From contig NZ_CP045915.1 of assembly GCF_009650095.1 (NCBI RefSeq), positions 1,612,001 to 1,676,000 of the forward strand: a stretch of 64,000 bases of DNA, in the 5' to 3' direction. The stretch is from Gracilibacillus salitolerans. GTDB taxonomy: Bacteria; Bacillota; Bacilli; Bacillales; Amphibacillaceae. A model generated the notes under the pieces. The model had not been told where the DNA came from. It saw nothing but the letters and a program-made list of their open reading frames with translations, and ran no database searches. A program made the position numbers and the translations under genes. Positions 48,305 through 57,626 of the stretch are shown in pieces (the first letter of the stretch is position 1; each line of letters opens with the position of its first letter).

Positions 48305-48691
48305 ATGACACAAAAGGTAGGAATCATTATCGTTTCTCACAGTTTTCAAATAGGCGAAGGAGTCAAAGTGTTGATTGATCAAGTTATCGAAGATGTGCCA
48401 ATTTCGCTAGCTTGTGGCACGGAGGACAATGATATTGGAACGAGTATTGAAAAAATTCAAGGAGCCATCGAGCAAGTAGCAAGTGATAGTGGCGCTATTA
48501 TCTTTTATGATTTAGGCAGTGCAAAAATGAATGCAGAAATGGCGATAGAGTTACTGGAGTCTTCAAGTATTCGTATCGCTGAGGAAATTCCGGTCGTAGA
48601 GGGATCTTACATTGCTGCTGTGGAATCTAATTTAGGTAAGTCTTTAGAGGAAATTATGTCTAGCTTAGAGAAAATTAAGATAAATATGTAA
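48305..48691 (+). CDS. dhaM: Dihydroxyacetone kinase phosphotransfer subunit
   Basis: 128 residues, the single EIIA-mannose-like domain form of DhaM usual in Firmicutes. Active-site histidine H12 in IIIVSHSFQIGEG receives phosphate from HPr and passes it to ADP bound on DhaL. The presence of this subunit shows that the kinase is PTS-dependent rather than ATP-dependent. Last gene of dhaKLM. Confidence 0.95.
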   Translation: MTQKVGIIIVSHSFQIGEGVKVLIDQVIEDVPISLACGTEDNDIGTSIEKIQGAIEQVASDSGAIIFYDLGSAKMNAEMAIELLESSSIRIAEEIPVVEGSYIAAVESNLGKSLEEIMSSLEKIKINM

Positions 48692-48701
48692 TATAAGTGC
48701 G

Positions 48702-48907
48702 TGTTCAAAAAGTGGCCGAATTAGAAGCAAGAAGGTCGAGGCGGCGAAGGTTTGAGTAGCGGAGCGTATGTATTTAAATACGTGAGCACAAAGGAAAGCT
48801 CCATAGAATCTACATCGCACGCCGGAAAAGTGCTCTTCTCTTCCAAGGAACGGAGAAACAAGCCAACGAAGAAATTCGCCGCTTATTATTTGGTGACTTT
48901 TTGAACA
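48702..48907. mobile_element. 206-bp MITE-like element with perfect terminal inverted repeats
   Basis: TGTTCAAAAAGT at 48702-48713 and its exact inverted copy ACTTTTTGAACA at 48896-48907 bound a non-coding, GC-richer segment between dhaM and the GH30 gene. The next bases inward are also partly complementary (GGCCGAATTAGAAGC with GCTTATTATTTGGTGAC). No transposase is present, so if mobile it depends on one elsewhere. A structured RNA is an alternative. It fills most of the 284-bp gap. Confidence 0.6.
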
Positions 48908-48920
48908 TCCCCCATAAGAA

Positions 48921-48950
48921 TCCCCTGTCATGAATGGAGTTGACAGGGGA
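48921..48950 (-). terminator. Terminator of the leftward GH30 gene
   Basis: Perfect 10-bp stem TCCCCTGTCA / TGACAGGGGA with a 10-nt loop, 25 bp beyond the GH30 stop codon. Confidence 0.75.
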
Positions 48951-48975
48951 TTTGATTTCATATTAGATAAAGAGA

Positions 48976-51345
48976 TTAGTTTATTGGCTCGATTATAACA
49001 TTATCGATATAAAATGAATCTTCAGGCTTGGAAGTTTCTACATACAATTTTATGGAAGAAATATCCTGACTGATCATATAGTTTCCTGTTAATGGGAACC
49101 ATTCACTGTTATTGGTTTCTACCTCTTCAAGTGGTAAATAAGTTGTGCCTCCTAAATCGGTTATTTCAAGCATGAATTTCACCGTACTCGGAGTTTTAAG
49201 TGCATCAACGAAACGGAAATAGGCAGAGAATTCGTATTCTTCTCCTTTCACAACCATATCTGTAATATCAATAGAAGGTCCGTGCCAGGAGGAAGTCCGA
49301 TTAGTTGTTTTTAAACTAAATTCACCAGATTGCTTCTCTTTTTGTGTAGCTTCTAATATTTCTGATCCTCCTCTACCTTTCCAGCCATTCGTTGTGCCAT
49401 CTTCATAATCAAACAAATGCTTTTCCAGTTCGATAGGCTCGTCAATTCCATCATTGAAAGTAAACTTATCTACAGCAAAAAGCTTTTTCCTGCTATCTCC
49501 TTTAAATACAAGGTACATGTCATGGAAACCAAACGCACCATCAGACGGATTTGTATCAATCATGGTCGAAAAGGTTTCCCATTCATTAGAGTTATCATTT
49601 GAAACAGATATTTCTCCTACGACCGGCCCGGCTACTGGATCATCAAGTCGAATTTCAATCGATCCCCCGTCTATTGACTTCACAGTAGCATCCATTGATA
49701 AAATGTGTTCCATTCCAGGTTGTCCATTAGCTGTACCATCTGCAAAATTAACATTTTCATACTTGATATAGTCGCCGTTCCTCACATGTTTAATGTATGT
49801 TTTTTCCTTGCTTTTAGGAATACCTTTCGATTGCCCGTCATTTTCTTCTGCCTCATAACTTGAAAATACATCCTTCATATCCTCAAATGCTGGTAATTCA
49901 TGTTCCTTTGGAATAAATGTTGTTACACTATTACTTTTTAAATTTATCGTAACAGCTTTTCCGTTATTCGTAACCTTCACATCGTCTAATTTTTTTAAAT
50001 TTTCGTTACCAGATGTTCGATATGGAACAAGTTCTTTTATTTTTTCGGGGAATTGATCCAGTTTTAAAGTGATTTCTTGTTTTGTATCCTTATTATTAGT
50101 AGCAACGATACTAAAATTATTTGTTTCCGGATCTTTATACGCGGTAATCTGTACACCTTCAACAGGAGATTTGTCTGATCCGATCATCATATACCCAGGA
50201 CGAATAAAGCGGCTGTAGTTACCAAGTGCATAATACCTCTTAAAAACTCTAAACATTCCATTTACTTCCTCGTCTTCATCTGTGGTCAAACGTATTAAAT
50301 CAGAACCATCTGCACCGTTAACAGCAGCAGGCCACCACCAGAAGTATGCACTAATCCCAGTTACATCAAACATATCTCCAATCAAATTAGCATGACGAAG
50401 TCCATCTCTTATCGTATTGAATTCATAAGATTGTTTGGCTTCCCCTTGGTTCATATATTCAGTCTGCCAAATCGTTTTACCTTTTTCTGTGGATACCGGA
50501 AATTCTGGTACATCTGTTCCAATACCATACGCGTGTGAAGCAACGACATCAATATAATCCGCCGTAACAGGATCATTTAATGCTGGAAGTGCATACTCTT
50601 CAGTAAAATGCATATGTTCAGGCATTACAATTTTAGCTGGAACATTCCTTTCTTCGAAGGTTGGGCCAAGATAATCTCGAATAAATATATTCATTTCCTC
50701 TGGCGTCCAAACGGCTCCAGAATAACTTGGACCATAATGTGGTTCGTTTGCAATCGAAATATAAGATATATCAAGGTCAAAATGTTCTTTATAGCCTAGT
50801 ACATACTCAGCTAGATAATCGGCGAAATCTTGATAATTTTCTCGTTTTAATTTGCCTTCTCCCGTACCGTTTACACTATCGTTTGTCTTCATCCAGGCAG
50901 GAGGACTCCAAACAGAACTAAAAAATGTAGTAACTCCTCGTTTTTCTGCCTCTCTCATAAACCAAATTTGATCTTTGTCAAAATCATCTTTGGCTGATTC
51001 CCAATCCGGCTCATCCCATACAAATTTCCCAGGCTCAGGTTGGATTGTTGAAGCAGCTTCACCATCTCCAACTAAGTTACGTACCATGGATAACCCAATG
51101 CCTTTCTCTTGAGAAAAAATCATGTCTAAAATTTTCGTTCTTTGGGGTTCTGGAAGTTCCATAATATATGATGGTTTCTGAAAAGCTCCTGATCCGCCAA
51201 ATCCGTCTATATGCTGTCGATTTTCATCCCATTCAATAACACTAGTTGGTGAATTAGCTTTTATTTTCGGTACCCAAAGATTAGTTGAGATTAAGCTAAT
51301 TGTTAATACTAAAATGATAAACAGATAAAGCCTTTTTCTACTCAT
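48976..51345 (-). CDS. Secreted GH30 xylanase-like enzyme with two binding modules
   Basis: 789 residues with a signal peptide (about 1-30). The GH30 barrel plus side beta domain (~35-470) opens with HIDGFGGSGAF; acid/base candidate E201 in SIANEPHYG and nucleophile candidate E296 in IWQTEYMNQ. Then a CBM6-like module (~480-640, from SYEAEENDGQSKG) and a CBM22/CBM4_9-like module (~650-789, from FDYEDGTTNGW). This layout suits a glucuronoxylan- or xylan-attacking endo-enzyme, though GH30 also includes galactanases and fucosidases. The ATG at 51345 (AAGGATG upstream) is preferred over 51387, which would run through a perfect cre site. A divergent AraC gene is its likely regulator. Confidence 0.88.
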   Translation of the reverse strand: MSRKRLYLFIILVLTISLISTNLWVPKIKANSPTSVIEWDENRQHIDGFGGSGAFQKPSYIMELPEPQRTKILDMIFSQEKGIGLSMVRNLVGDGEAASTIQPEPGKFVWDEPDWESAKDDFDKDQIWFMREAEKRGVTTFFSSVWSPPAWMKTNDSVNGTGEGKLKRENYQDFADYLAEYVLGYKEHFDLDISYISIANEPHYGPSYSGAVWTPEEMNIFIRDYLGPTFEERNVPAKIVMPEHMHFTEEYALPALNDPVTADYIDVVASHAYGIGTDVPEFPVSTEKGKTIWQTEYMNQGEAKQSYEFNTIRDGLRHANLIGDMFDVTGISAYFWWWPAAVNGADGSDLIRLTTDEDEEVNGMFRVFKRYYALGNYSRFIRPGYMMIGSDKSPVEGVQITAYKDPETNNFSIVATNNKDTKQEITLKLDQFPEKIKELVPYRTSGNENLKKLDDVKVTNNGKAVTINLKSNSVTTFIPKEHELPAFEDMKDVFSSYEAEENDGQSKGIPKSKEKTYIKHVRNGDYIKYENVNFADGTANGQPGMEHILSMDATVKSIDGGSIEIRLDDPVAGPVVGEISVSNDNSNEWETFSTMIDTNPSDGAFGFHDMYLVFKGDSRKKLFAVDKFTFNDGIDEPIELEKHLFDYEDGTTNGWKGRGGSEILEATQKEKQSGEFSLKTTNRTSSWHGPSIDITDMVVKGEEYEFSAYFRFVDALKTPSTVKFMLEITDLGGTTYLPLEEVETNNSEWFPLTGNYMISQDISSIKLYVETSKPEDSFYIDNVIIEPIN

Positions 51346-51372
51346 AATAGACACATCCTTATTATTATTTTT

Positions 51373-51386
51373 AGATAGCGCTTTCA
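51373..51386 (-). promoter_or_regulatory. cre site upstream of the GH30 gene
   Basis: On the minus strand TGAAAGCGCTATCT matches TGWAARCGYTWNCW at all 14 positions, 28 bp before the GH30 start, so catabolite repression is expected. Confidence 0.7.
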
Positions 51387-51620
51387 AAATATGTGCTTAA
51401 AATACCTCCTTTCAGGTTAACTCCCATAATGATATCCTAGTTATTCTAGTATGGTAATGTACGTATATATTATTATCATCAAAATAATTAAAAATCAAGC
51501 CTTAGTGAAAAGAAAACACGCACAGCAAATTTTGAAATGAAATTTGCCACTACTAGTTATTTTCCTCCGGTTTATAATACAATAAAATAAAACTAACAAA
51601 GATTAGGAGTGAGAATAATA

Positions 51621-52499
51621 GTGGATAAATTGTTCTCCGTAAAGTACCGATTAAGTGGAAATCCGGATCATCAAAAACTACATTCCCATGAAGATTTTGA
51701 AATTTTTATGTTCCACAAAGGTGTTTGTCGTTACCTTATTAACAATCAAATCTATGATTTACTACCTGGTGATATTTTGTTAATGGATGGACTTCCCCTT
51801 CATAAACCCAATATCCCCGAAGAGGATGAATACATTAGAAGTCATATCCATTTTATTCCAGAAGTTATGGAACCAGTCTTACATTCTATGAAGGCAATAG
51901 AATTACTAAATGTCTTTCATCATTCTCATCATTACCTGATTCGAACAAATAACATGCAAAGTATTCAACAGATAGAAGAGATTTTTAAAAAGATGGATCA
52001 GGTTAATCAATCTATTAATATGTTGGATTCCGAGAAAGAATGGGAATTGAAATTTCTGCTAGGTCAATTGCTGGTGCAGATAAATTACCTATTTAGAGAT
52101 ACCTGTTCGCAAGTAAATAAGGAATCTAGCAGTAAAACGGAACATGCTGAAAAAATCGCTTCTTATATTCAGCAACATTTCCAACATAAAATAACTATTT
52201 CAGAAATAGCGTACAACCTTTGCTTAAATAAATCATATGTATCGCACGTTTTTAAAGAAATGACAGGATATACAATCATGGAATATGTAATGGCATGTCG
52301 GTTGAAACAAGTTAAATATTTGCTGGAAGCAGAAGAAAAGAAACCAGTGCAGGAAATCGCGTATGAGAGTGGTTTTGAAAACATTTCACACTTTAGTCGA
52401 TATTTTAAAGAAAAGATCGGCATCCCCCCTAGAGAATATCGAAAAAAACGTCTTGCAATTTATCATAATGCGAGTGAATATAAATCTCTTAACCTATAA
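51621..52499 (+). CDS. AraC-family regulator, divergent from GH30
   Basis: 292 residues: an N-terminal cupin-like sensing domain (HSHEDFEIFMFHKG, about 20-33) and a C-terminal AraC double helix-turn-helix with ISEIAYNLCLNKSYVSHVF and PVQEIAYESGFENISHFSR. The start is taken as GTG at 51621 because AGGAG lies at 51605-51609; the GTG at 51609 overlaps that site. Transcribed away from the GH30 gene with a shared 275-bp promoter region, so it probably activates that gene in response to a sugar. Confidence 0.88.
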   Translation: MDKLFSVKYRLSGNPDHQKLHSHEDFEIFMFHKGVCRYLINNQIYDLLPGDILLMDGLPLHKPNIPEEDEYIRSHIHFIPEVMEPVLHSMKAIELLNVFHHSHHYLIRTNNMQSIQQIEEIFKKMDQVNQSINMLDSEKEWELKFLLGQLLVQINYLFRDTCSQVNKESSSKTEHAEKIASYIQQHFQHKITISEIAYNLCLNKSYVSHVFKEMTGYTIMEYVMACRLKQVKYLLEAEEKKPVQEIAYESGFENISHFSRYFKEKIGIPPREYRKKRLAIYHNASEYKSLNL

Positions 52500-52576
52500 A
52501 TGTGAATGAAAGACTTTGTTCACCGAGGATCCAATAGATCTTTTTTGTAAATCTTGTGGAAAGGAGTTTTGGCGAA

Positions 52577-52825
52577 ATGGAACTGTTGAGGTTGGGTATT
52601 GTTGGCTGGAATCAGGAAGTTAATGACTATATCTCTTTAATTAACGATGGTCTTATTGAAAACATAGATGTAGTTGCAATCTTTGATAAAGATATCTCAA
52701 TGAAAAGAATAGTCAATTACCATTATCCAGATATTCCATTTTACTGTAACTACAAAGAAATGATGGATTGTGAAAACGTAGAAGCGGTATTAAGCTTTCA
52801 TCCTTCGCTTCTCCATTCCAGATAA
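52577..52825 (+). pseudogene. 5' fragment of a Gfo/Idh/MocA oxidoreductase
   Basis: 82 residues that resemble only the N-terminal Rossmann part of a Gfo/Idh/MocA dehydrogenase (LRLGIVGWNQEVNDYISLI, then a VVAIFDKD strand and a VEAVLSFHPSLLHS strand) and then stop, directly before a terminator. The catalytic EKP motif and the C-terminal domain are missing. The ATG follows AAGGAG. Probably a deletion remnant of a third dehydrogenase gene in this region. Confidence 0.6.
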
Positions 52826-52828
52826 GAT

Positions 52829-52857
52829 AAAAGCCATGGTGAATTACCATGGCTTTT
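52829..52857. terminator. Bidirectional terminator
   Basis: Perfect 12-bp stem AAAAGCCATGGT / ACCATGGCTTTT with a 5-nt loop. It separates the rightward dehydrogenase fragment from the leftward dehydrogenase gene and can serve both. Confidence 0.85.
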
Positions 52858-52903
52858 AATTCTGCAAAAGAAAGGCATAATATTTGCTGTTGGAAGTCTC
52901 ACT

Positions 52904-54085
52904 TTAAAACTTTACTATCTTTCCCGGTTTGCTCCATTCGACACCTAAATCATTTGGCAGGCAAAACTGTTGATAGCATTGTTTTAATGTTTCATCTAAT
53001 CCTTGAACAGTAGTTAGTTTTCTTTCTTCATCATAAGCAATCCAATGTTTCGGGAATTTTGGAATGTCCTTCACAGACTGGTGGATTCCGAAAATTGCAT
53101 TCACGTGTGCACTTGCAGCTTCAGGCCCGCATAAAATGCTTTGCTTTTCATTACGTACTGCTTCGATCATTACATCCAATTTTACACTATGAATATTTTC
53201 GGGATCTTCGTAGACTTTTTCGCGACCATCATGCCATTTCGCTACGATATCACCGCGCTCGCCTTCAGGATGATAAGTAATCGTCGCATCTTCGAACTCT
53301 AATGTATATTTAGGTCGATGTTCATCTGCAATCGCATGTGAAGCGAGATAAACGATTTCAACATCATTCTTTGTGTGGAGATGAATGGCACACGTATCAA
53401 ATGTCTCTATTGGATTTGCACGGTATAATTCAGCTGAAATTTGATCAATTTCTGCACTTGTTTCAATCGAATCACCGGATAAATAGAGAAGATGATGCAG
53501 GAAGTGAGCAGTTGCGTTATTGGCTACACTATCAAAAATCATTTCTCCATCTGGACTATATTTTTTTCCAGCCCATCCAGTCCGGTTGAAGTAATCAGCG
53601 TTTCTCGGCCACAGAACAAGACTTTTCATTCTGAAGGGACGACCGAATTCTCCAGCTAAAATATCTTGTTTTAATGACTGAATAGAATCAGTGAATGACC
53701 AGTTAAAGCCAATTGCTAATTTTTTCTTCGTACGATCTCTTGTTTCAATCATTTGCTGCAGATGCTCTCGATTAGCTGTTGCCGGTTTTTCACACAGTAC
53801 ATGACTGCCTTTTTCCATTGCAAGACATGCTTGTTCTTTATGTAAATGAATAGGTGTGGAAATTATGGCAAGATCAGCTTGATTCTCTTGGTAGAATTGG
53901 TCCATTGAATCATAGATTGGTATATTTTTATCTTTGAATTCCTGATAAAACTTAGACCTTTCAGGTGCAATATCGACCACACCTTTAACGAATACGCTTT
54001 CATGGTTTCCGTGGAAAAGGTTTTTTGTATATACGTTACCATAACCACCAATACCAACTAATAAAACGGAAATCTGGTTAACCAT
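52904..54085 (-). CDS. Gfo/Idh/MocA-family sugar dehydrogenase
   Basis: 393 residues. Rossmann nucleotide-binding start VLLVGIGGYGNVYTKN and the catalytic-lysine motif HVLCEKPATANREH (about 91-104) mark a Gfo/Idh/MocA NAD(P)-dependent oxidoreductase; the C-terminal alpha/beta domain is complete. Such enzymes oxidise or reduce sugars, inositols or glycosides, often at C3. GAGGAG lies before the ATG. It is divergent from the AraC gene at 54228 and may be regulated by it. Confidence 0.88.
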   Translation of the reverse strand: MVNQISVLLVGIGGYGNVYTKNLFHGNHESVFVKGVVDIAPERSKFYQEFKDKNIPIYDSMDQFYQENQADLAIISTPIHLHKEQACLAMEKGSHVLCEKPATANREHLQQMIETRDRTKKKLAIGFNWSFTDSIQSLKQDILAGEFGRPFRMKSLVLWPRNADYFNRTGWAGKKYSPDGEMIFDSVANNATAHFLHHLLYLSGDSIETSAEIDQISAELYRANPIETFDTCAIHLHTKNDVEIVYLASHAIADEHRPKYTLEFEDATITYHPEGERGDIVAKWHDGREKVYEDPENIHSVKLDVMIEAVRNEKQSILCGPEAASAHVNAIFGIHQSVKDIPKFPKHWIAYDEERKLTTVQGLDETLKQCYQQFCLPNDLGVEWSKPGKIVKF

Positions 54086-54227
54086 AGAAAAATCTCCTCG
54101 CTTTTTTGCTATTTTTTAAATGGATACTATATAATAGCAATATATCATAACTTCCTGATTTTCGCAGTAGAAGAATATGGATTGCTGGAAAATTAAACAA
54201 AAAAATCTGAAAAATGGAGGAAGTTCC

Positions 54228-55058
54228 ATGCTAAAAGATATTCGAATCGAACCATTCGGTATACAACTATATGAAAGTAAGCATCACGCAGGTGACCGTA
54301 TCGAAGAGCATCATCATCAAGTCTATCAACTACTTTATGCACTTGAAGGGACAGGTAAAATCATCTTAGATGGTAAAGAATATCTTCTTGAACAGGATCA
54401 TCTAACATTTATTACACCTTTGACACCACATGCGATTATCTCAGATCATAAGCTAACTGTCTTAGTGCTTGCCTTTGACAGACGAATTAAAGATGGAACG
54501 AACACAGATTTATTTGAGAAAACATTATATGAATCTAAATTTATCAGCTTAAACCCTTTTAATAGCAGTGAAATCCGTCAATTGTTGCGTACAATGCTTT
54601 ATGAACAAGCTCATTCCAGCCTTCATCAGGAAACGGCATTACGAACCTATTTATCACAGCTCCTCCTTTTAATTGCACGTGGCGAGAAAAACAATGACAA
54701 AGTCGATGCGAATACGTTGAGAGCAGAACGGTTAAAAGAGTATATTGATTCTCACTATTTTGACTGGATCCATGCAGAAGACTTGGCCACAAGATTGGGA
54801 ATTAGCACGAGACATATGAATACTATCTTCAAAGAAACCTACTCTATGACACCGATTCAATATTTAACAGAAGTGCGAGTAGGTCTGGCGAAGAAAATAT
54901 TAGCAGAAACCGATAAAGATATTGCTTCGATCTGTTTTGAAGTTGGATTTGAGTCAATCTCCACTTTTTACCGAGCCTTTAAAAATAGTACGGAGATTTC
55001 TCCTAATAAATATCGGACTAAACAACAGCATATTGATCAATTGCCGGAAAAAGAGTGA
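54228..55058 (+). CDS. AraC-family regulator of the dehydrogenase-DUF993 locus
   Basis: 276 residues: an N-terminal cupin-like domain with EEHHHQVYQLLYALEGTG (about 23-40) and a C-terminal AraC double helix-turn-helix (IHAEDLATRLGISTRHMNTI and IASICFEVGFESISTFYR). The ATG at 54228 follows TGGAGG; a start at 54177 is less likely. It sits between a leftward and a rightward sugar dehydrogenase gene and is the natural candidate for controlling both. A tandem repeat follows its stop codon. Confidence 0.88.
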   Translation: MLKDIRIEPFGIQLYESKHHAGDRIEEHHHQVYQLLYALEGTGKIILDGKEYLLEQDHLTFITPLTPHAIISDHKLTVLVLAFDRRIKDGTNTDLFEKTLYESKFISLNPFNSSEIRQLLRTMLYEQAHSSLHQETALRTYLSQLLLLIARGEKNNDKVDANTLRAERLKEYIDSHYFDWIHAEDLATRLGISTRHMNTIFKETYSMTPIQYLTEVRVGLAKKILAETDKDIASICFEVGFESISTFYRAFKNSTEISPNKYRTKQQHIDQLPEKE

Positions 55059-55160
55059 CATTGATAGAGGACTTGCCGAAGTTGATTGTAAATCGCAAAA
55101 GTTGATAGAAAAGTCACCGAAGTTGATAGTAAACCACCAAAAGTTGATAGAAAACAGATA
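55059..55160 (+). repeat. 21-bp tandem repeat after the AraC gene
   Basis: Four to five imperfect 21-bp units of the form AAGTTGATAGAAAANNNCCG, beginning directly after the stop codon. The plan is the same as at 24599-24680. In one frame the units read KLIENSP-like peptides, but no start or ribosome site supports translation. Confidence 0.6.
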
Positions 55161-55283
55161 CCCCGAACCAGGTCATTCCAAATTCATTTCCGATTTTAAG
55201 AAATTCGTTCTTAGATTAATAAGACGAATTTTTTTTATTACGCTAAACTAAAGGGAATTAAGCAAATGAAAGGGGAAAAGATA

Positions 55284-56435
55284 ATGGCAGAACATAAAAT
55301 AGGTATTATTATGAATGGGGTAACAGGAAGAATGGGAACGAACCAACACTTAATTCGTTCTATTAAAGCAATCAGAGAACAAGGTGGCGTTTTGTTAAAG
55401 AATGATGATAAATTAATGCCAGATCCTATTTTAATAGGTCGTAACGAAAAGAAACTGAAAGCGTTAGCAGATGCGCATGGCATTGAGCGTTATTCAACAG
55501 ACTTAGAGGAGGCGCTTGCTGACGATTATAATGAAATCTATTTTGACTCACAAACAACAGTAAGGCGTGCTGACAGCATTAAACAAGCGATAGCTGCTGG
55601 TAAACATATCTATTGCGAAAAGCCAACTGCTACTAATCTGGAAGGATCTGTTGAACTAGCAAAACTGGCAAGAGAAGCAGGGGTAAAAAATGGCGTAGTG
55701 CAGGACAAATTATTCTTGCCAGGTCTACTAAAGTTGAAGCGACTTATCGATTCCGGTTTCTTCGGACAAATGCTATCAGTAAGAATGGAATTTGGATATT
55801 GGGTATTTGAAGGGGACTGGCAAGAAGGGCAGCGTCCATCCTGGAACTATCGTAAAGAAGACGGTGGGGGGATTATAGTTGATATGTTTGCTCACTGGCG
55901 TTATGTAATTGACAACCTTTTTGGCAATGTGAAATCAGTGTCATGCCTTGGTGCTACTCATATTCCAGAGCGTGTCGATGAAAATGGTGAAACATACAAA
56001 GCAACTGCAGATGATGCAGCATATGGAACGTTTGAGCTAGATAATGGAGTCATTGTGCAGGCGAATTCTTCCTGGGCAGTGCGTGTGAACCGTGATGATT
56101 TATTAACGATTCAAGTCGATGGTACTGAAGGTAGTGCAGTTGCCGGTCTTCGTGATTGTAAAGTACAGCATCGTGTGAATACACCAAAGCCAACGTGGAA
56201 TCCGGATATAGAAAACCCATTTGATTTCCAAGCACAATGGCAGGAAGTACCGACAAATGATGTGTTTGACAATGGTTTCAAAGTGCAATGGGAGTTATTC
56301 TTAAAGCATGTGTTTGCGGATGAAGAGTTTCCTTGGGATTTACTTGAAGGAGCGAAAGGAACGCAGCTTTCTGACCTTGGTTTACAATCATGGGAAGAGA
56401 GACGCTGGGTAGAGGTACCAGACATCAAATTGTAA
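55284..56435 (+). CDS. Gfo/Idh/MocA-family dehydrogenase, first gene of the DUF993 operon
   Basis: 383 residues. The start GIIMNGVTGRMGTNQHLIRS is an unusual, phosphate-loop-like variant of the Rossmann motif; the catalytic lysine lies in IYCEKPTATNLEGS and a later conserved stretch is GGGIIVDMFAHWRYV, which carries the family's Asp/His pair. The ATG at 55284 follows AAAGGGG. It should carry out an NAD(P)-linked redox step on a sugar or sugar acid. 12 bp separate it from the DUF993 gene, so they are co-transcribed. Confidence 0.85.
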   Translation: MAEHKIGIIMNGVTGRMGTNQHLIRSIKAIREQGGVLLKNDDKLMPDPILIGRNEKKLKALADAHGIERYSTDLEEALADDYNEIYFDSQTTVRRADSIKQAIAAGKHIYCEKPTATNLEGSVELAKLAREAGVKNGVVQDKLFLPGLLKLKRLIDSGFFGQMLSVRMEFGYWVFEGDWQEGQRPSWNYRKEDGGGIIVDMFAHWRYVIDNLFGNVKSVSCLGATHIPERVDENGETYKATADDAAYGTFELDNGVIVQANSSWAVRVNRDDLLTIQVDGTEGSAVAGLRDCKVQHRVNTPKPTWNPDIENPFDFQAQWQEVPTNDVFDNGFKVQWELFLKHVFADEEFPWDLLEGAKGTQLSDLGLQSWEERRWVEVPDIKL

Positions 56436-56447
56436 GGAGGTACAAAA

Positions 56448-57626
56448 ATGACTAAGCTAATTTTACCGAATAAGGATCGAAAACTATATACTTATCAAGC
56501 TAGTAATTATACACCTTTTGACATTCCAAAGGATAAACCTTTTGAACAAAGGACTGCATTCTCGGCTGCCCATGTGGTAGCCGATCCATTAGCGGACGCT
56601 GATCCAACGCTTAATTCTCAAATAGATTGGGATAAAACAATGGAATATCGCCATTATTTATGGTCACTTGGATTATCAGTAGCGGAAGCAATGGATACTG
56701 CACAACGTGGAATGGGGTTAAGTTGGGAAGGTGCGAAGGAATTAATTTCGCGCTCCACTAAGGAAGCCAAATCTGTTGGAGGAAATATTGCAAGCGGGGT
56801 TGGAACAGATCATCTGGATCCATCTCCTTCTGTTACATTGGAAGAAGTGGAGAGAGCATATGAAGAGCAAGTTTCTTTTGTCGAAGCAGAGGGTGGGAAA
56901 ATTATATTAATGGCAAGTCGAGCGCTTGCTGCTTGTGCAAAAGGACCTGAAGATTACCAACGTGTCTATAATAAAATTTTACAAAATGTTTCCCAGCCGG
57001 TTATATTGCACTGGTTAGGCGATATGTTCGATCCGGCACTAAAAGGATATTGGGGACACGAAGATTTAGATGAAGCGATGGACGTTTGCCTGCAAATCAT
57101 TCGTGACAATGAATCAAAAGTAGATGGAATTAAAATCTCCCTTTTAGATGACCAAAAAGAAATCGGGATGCGCCGTCTCTTACCAGACAGTGTAAGAATG
57201 TATACTGGCGATGATTTTAACTATCCAGCGTTAATCAAGGGAGATGAGCAAGGATACAGTCATGCCTTGTTAGGAATCTTTGATGCGATTGCTCCAGCGG
57301 CAGCAGCTGCTATGCATGCTTTAGATGCAGGAGATTTGGCAACATATGATCAATTATTAGAAAAAACAGTACCATTGTCTCGTCATATTTTCCAGACACC
57401 AACTTTTTCTTATAAAACAGGTGTTGTCTTTATGGCATACCTTAATGGACACCAGGACCATTTTCGCATGATCGGTGGCAAAGAAAGTGCGCGTTCGATT
57501 GTTCATTTGTCTGATTTATTCGTGATGGCAGATGAGGCAGGCTTGTTACGAAATCCAGAAATAGCTACAGAAAGAATGCGTCTAGCATTAGAATTAGCTG
57601 GCGTTAAGCAGGAGGGTACATCATGA
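56448..57626 (+). CDS. DUF993 protein, aldolase-like (DHDPS superfamily)
   Basis: 392 residues of the DUF993 family, related to dihydrodipicolinate synthase-type class I aldolases. K229 in VDGIKISLLD is placed like the Schiff-base lysine of that superfamily, and SRALAACAKGPEDY and GNIASGVGTDHLDP are conserved-looking loops. The reaction is not established; retro-aldol cleavage of a keto sugar acid is a reasonable inference. AAGGAGG precedes the ATG. Its last four bases overlap the start of the next gene (ATGA), so the two products are made together. Confidence 0.8.
   Translation: MTKLILPNKDRKLYTYQASNYTPFDIPKDKPFEQRTAFSAAHVVADPLADADPTLNSQIDWDKTMEYRHYLWSLGLSVAEAMDTAQRGMGLSWEGAKELISRSTKEAKSVGGNIASGVGTDHLDPSPSVTLEEVERAYEEQVSFVEAEGGKIILMASRALAACAKGPEDYQRVYNKILQNVSQPVILHWLGDMFDPALKGYWGHEDLDEAMDVCLQIIRDNESKVDGIKISLLDDQKEIGMRRLLPDSVRMYTGDDFNYPALIKGDEQGYSHALLGIFDAIAPAAAAAMHALDAGDLATYDQLLEKTVPLSRHIFQTPTFSYKTGVVFMAYLNGHQDHFRMIGGKESARSIVHLSDLFVMADEAGLLRNPEIATERMRLALELAGVKQEGTS

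Noticed and set aside
55059..55251. Lys/Ile/Glu-rich repeated peptide after the AraC gene
   Set aside because: The repeat pattern comes from 21-bp tandem DNA units; there is no start with a ribosome site of its own.
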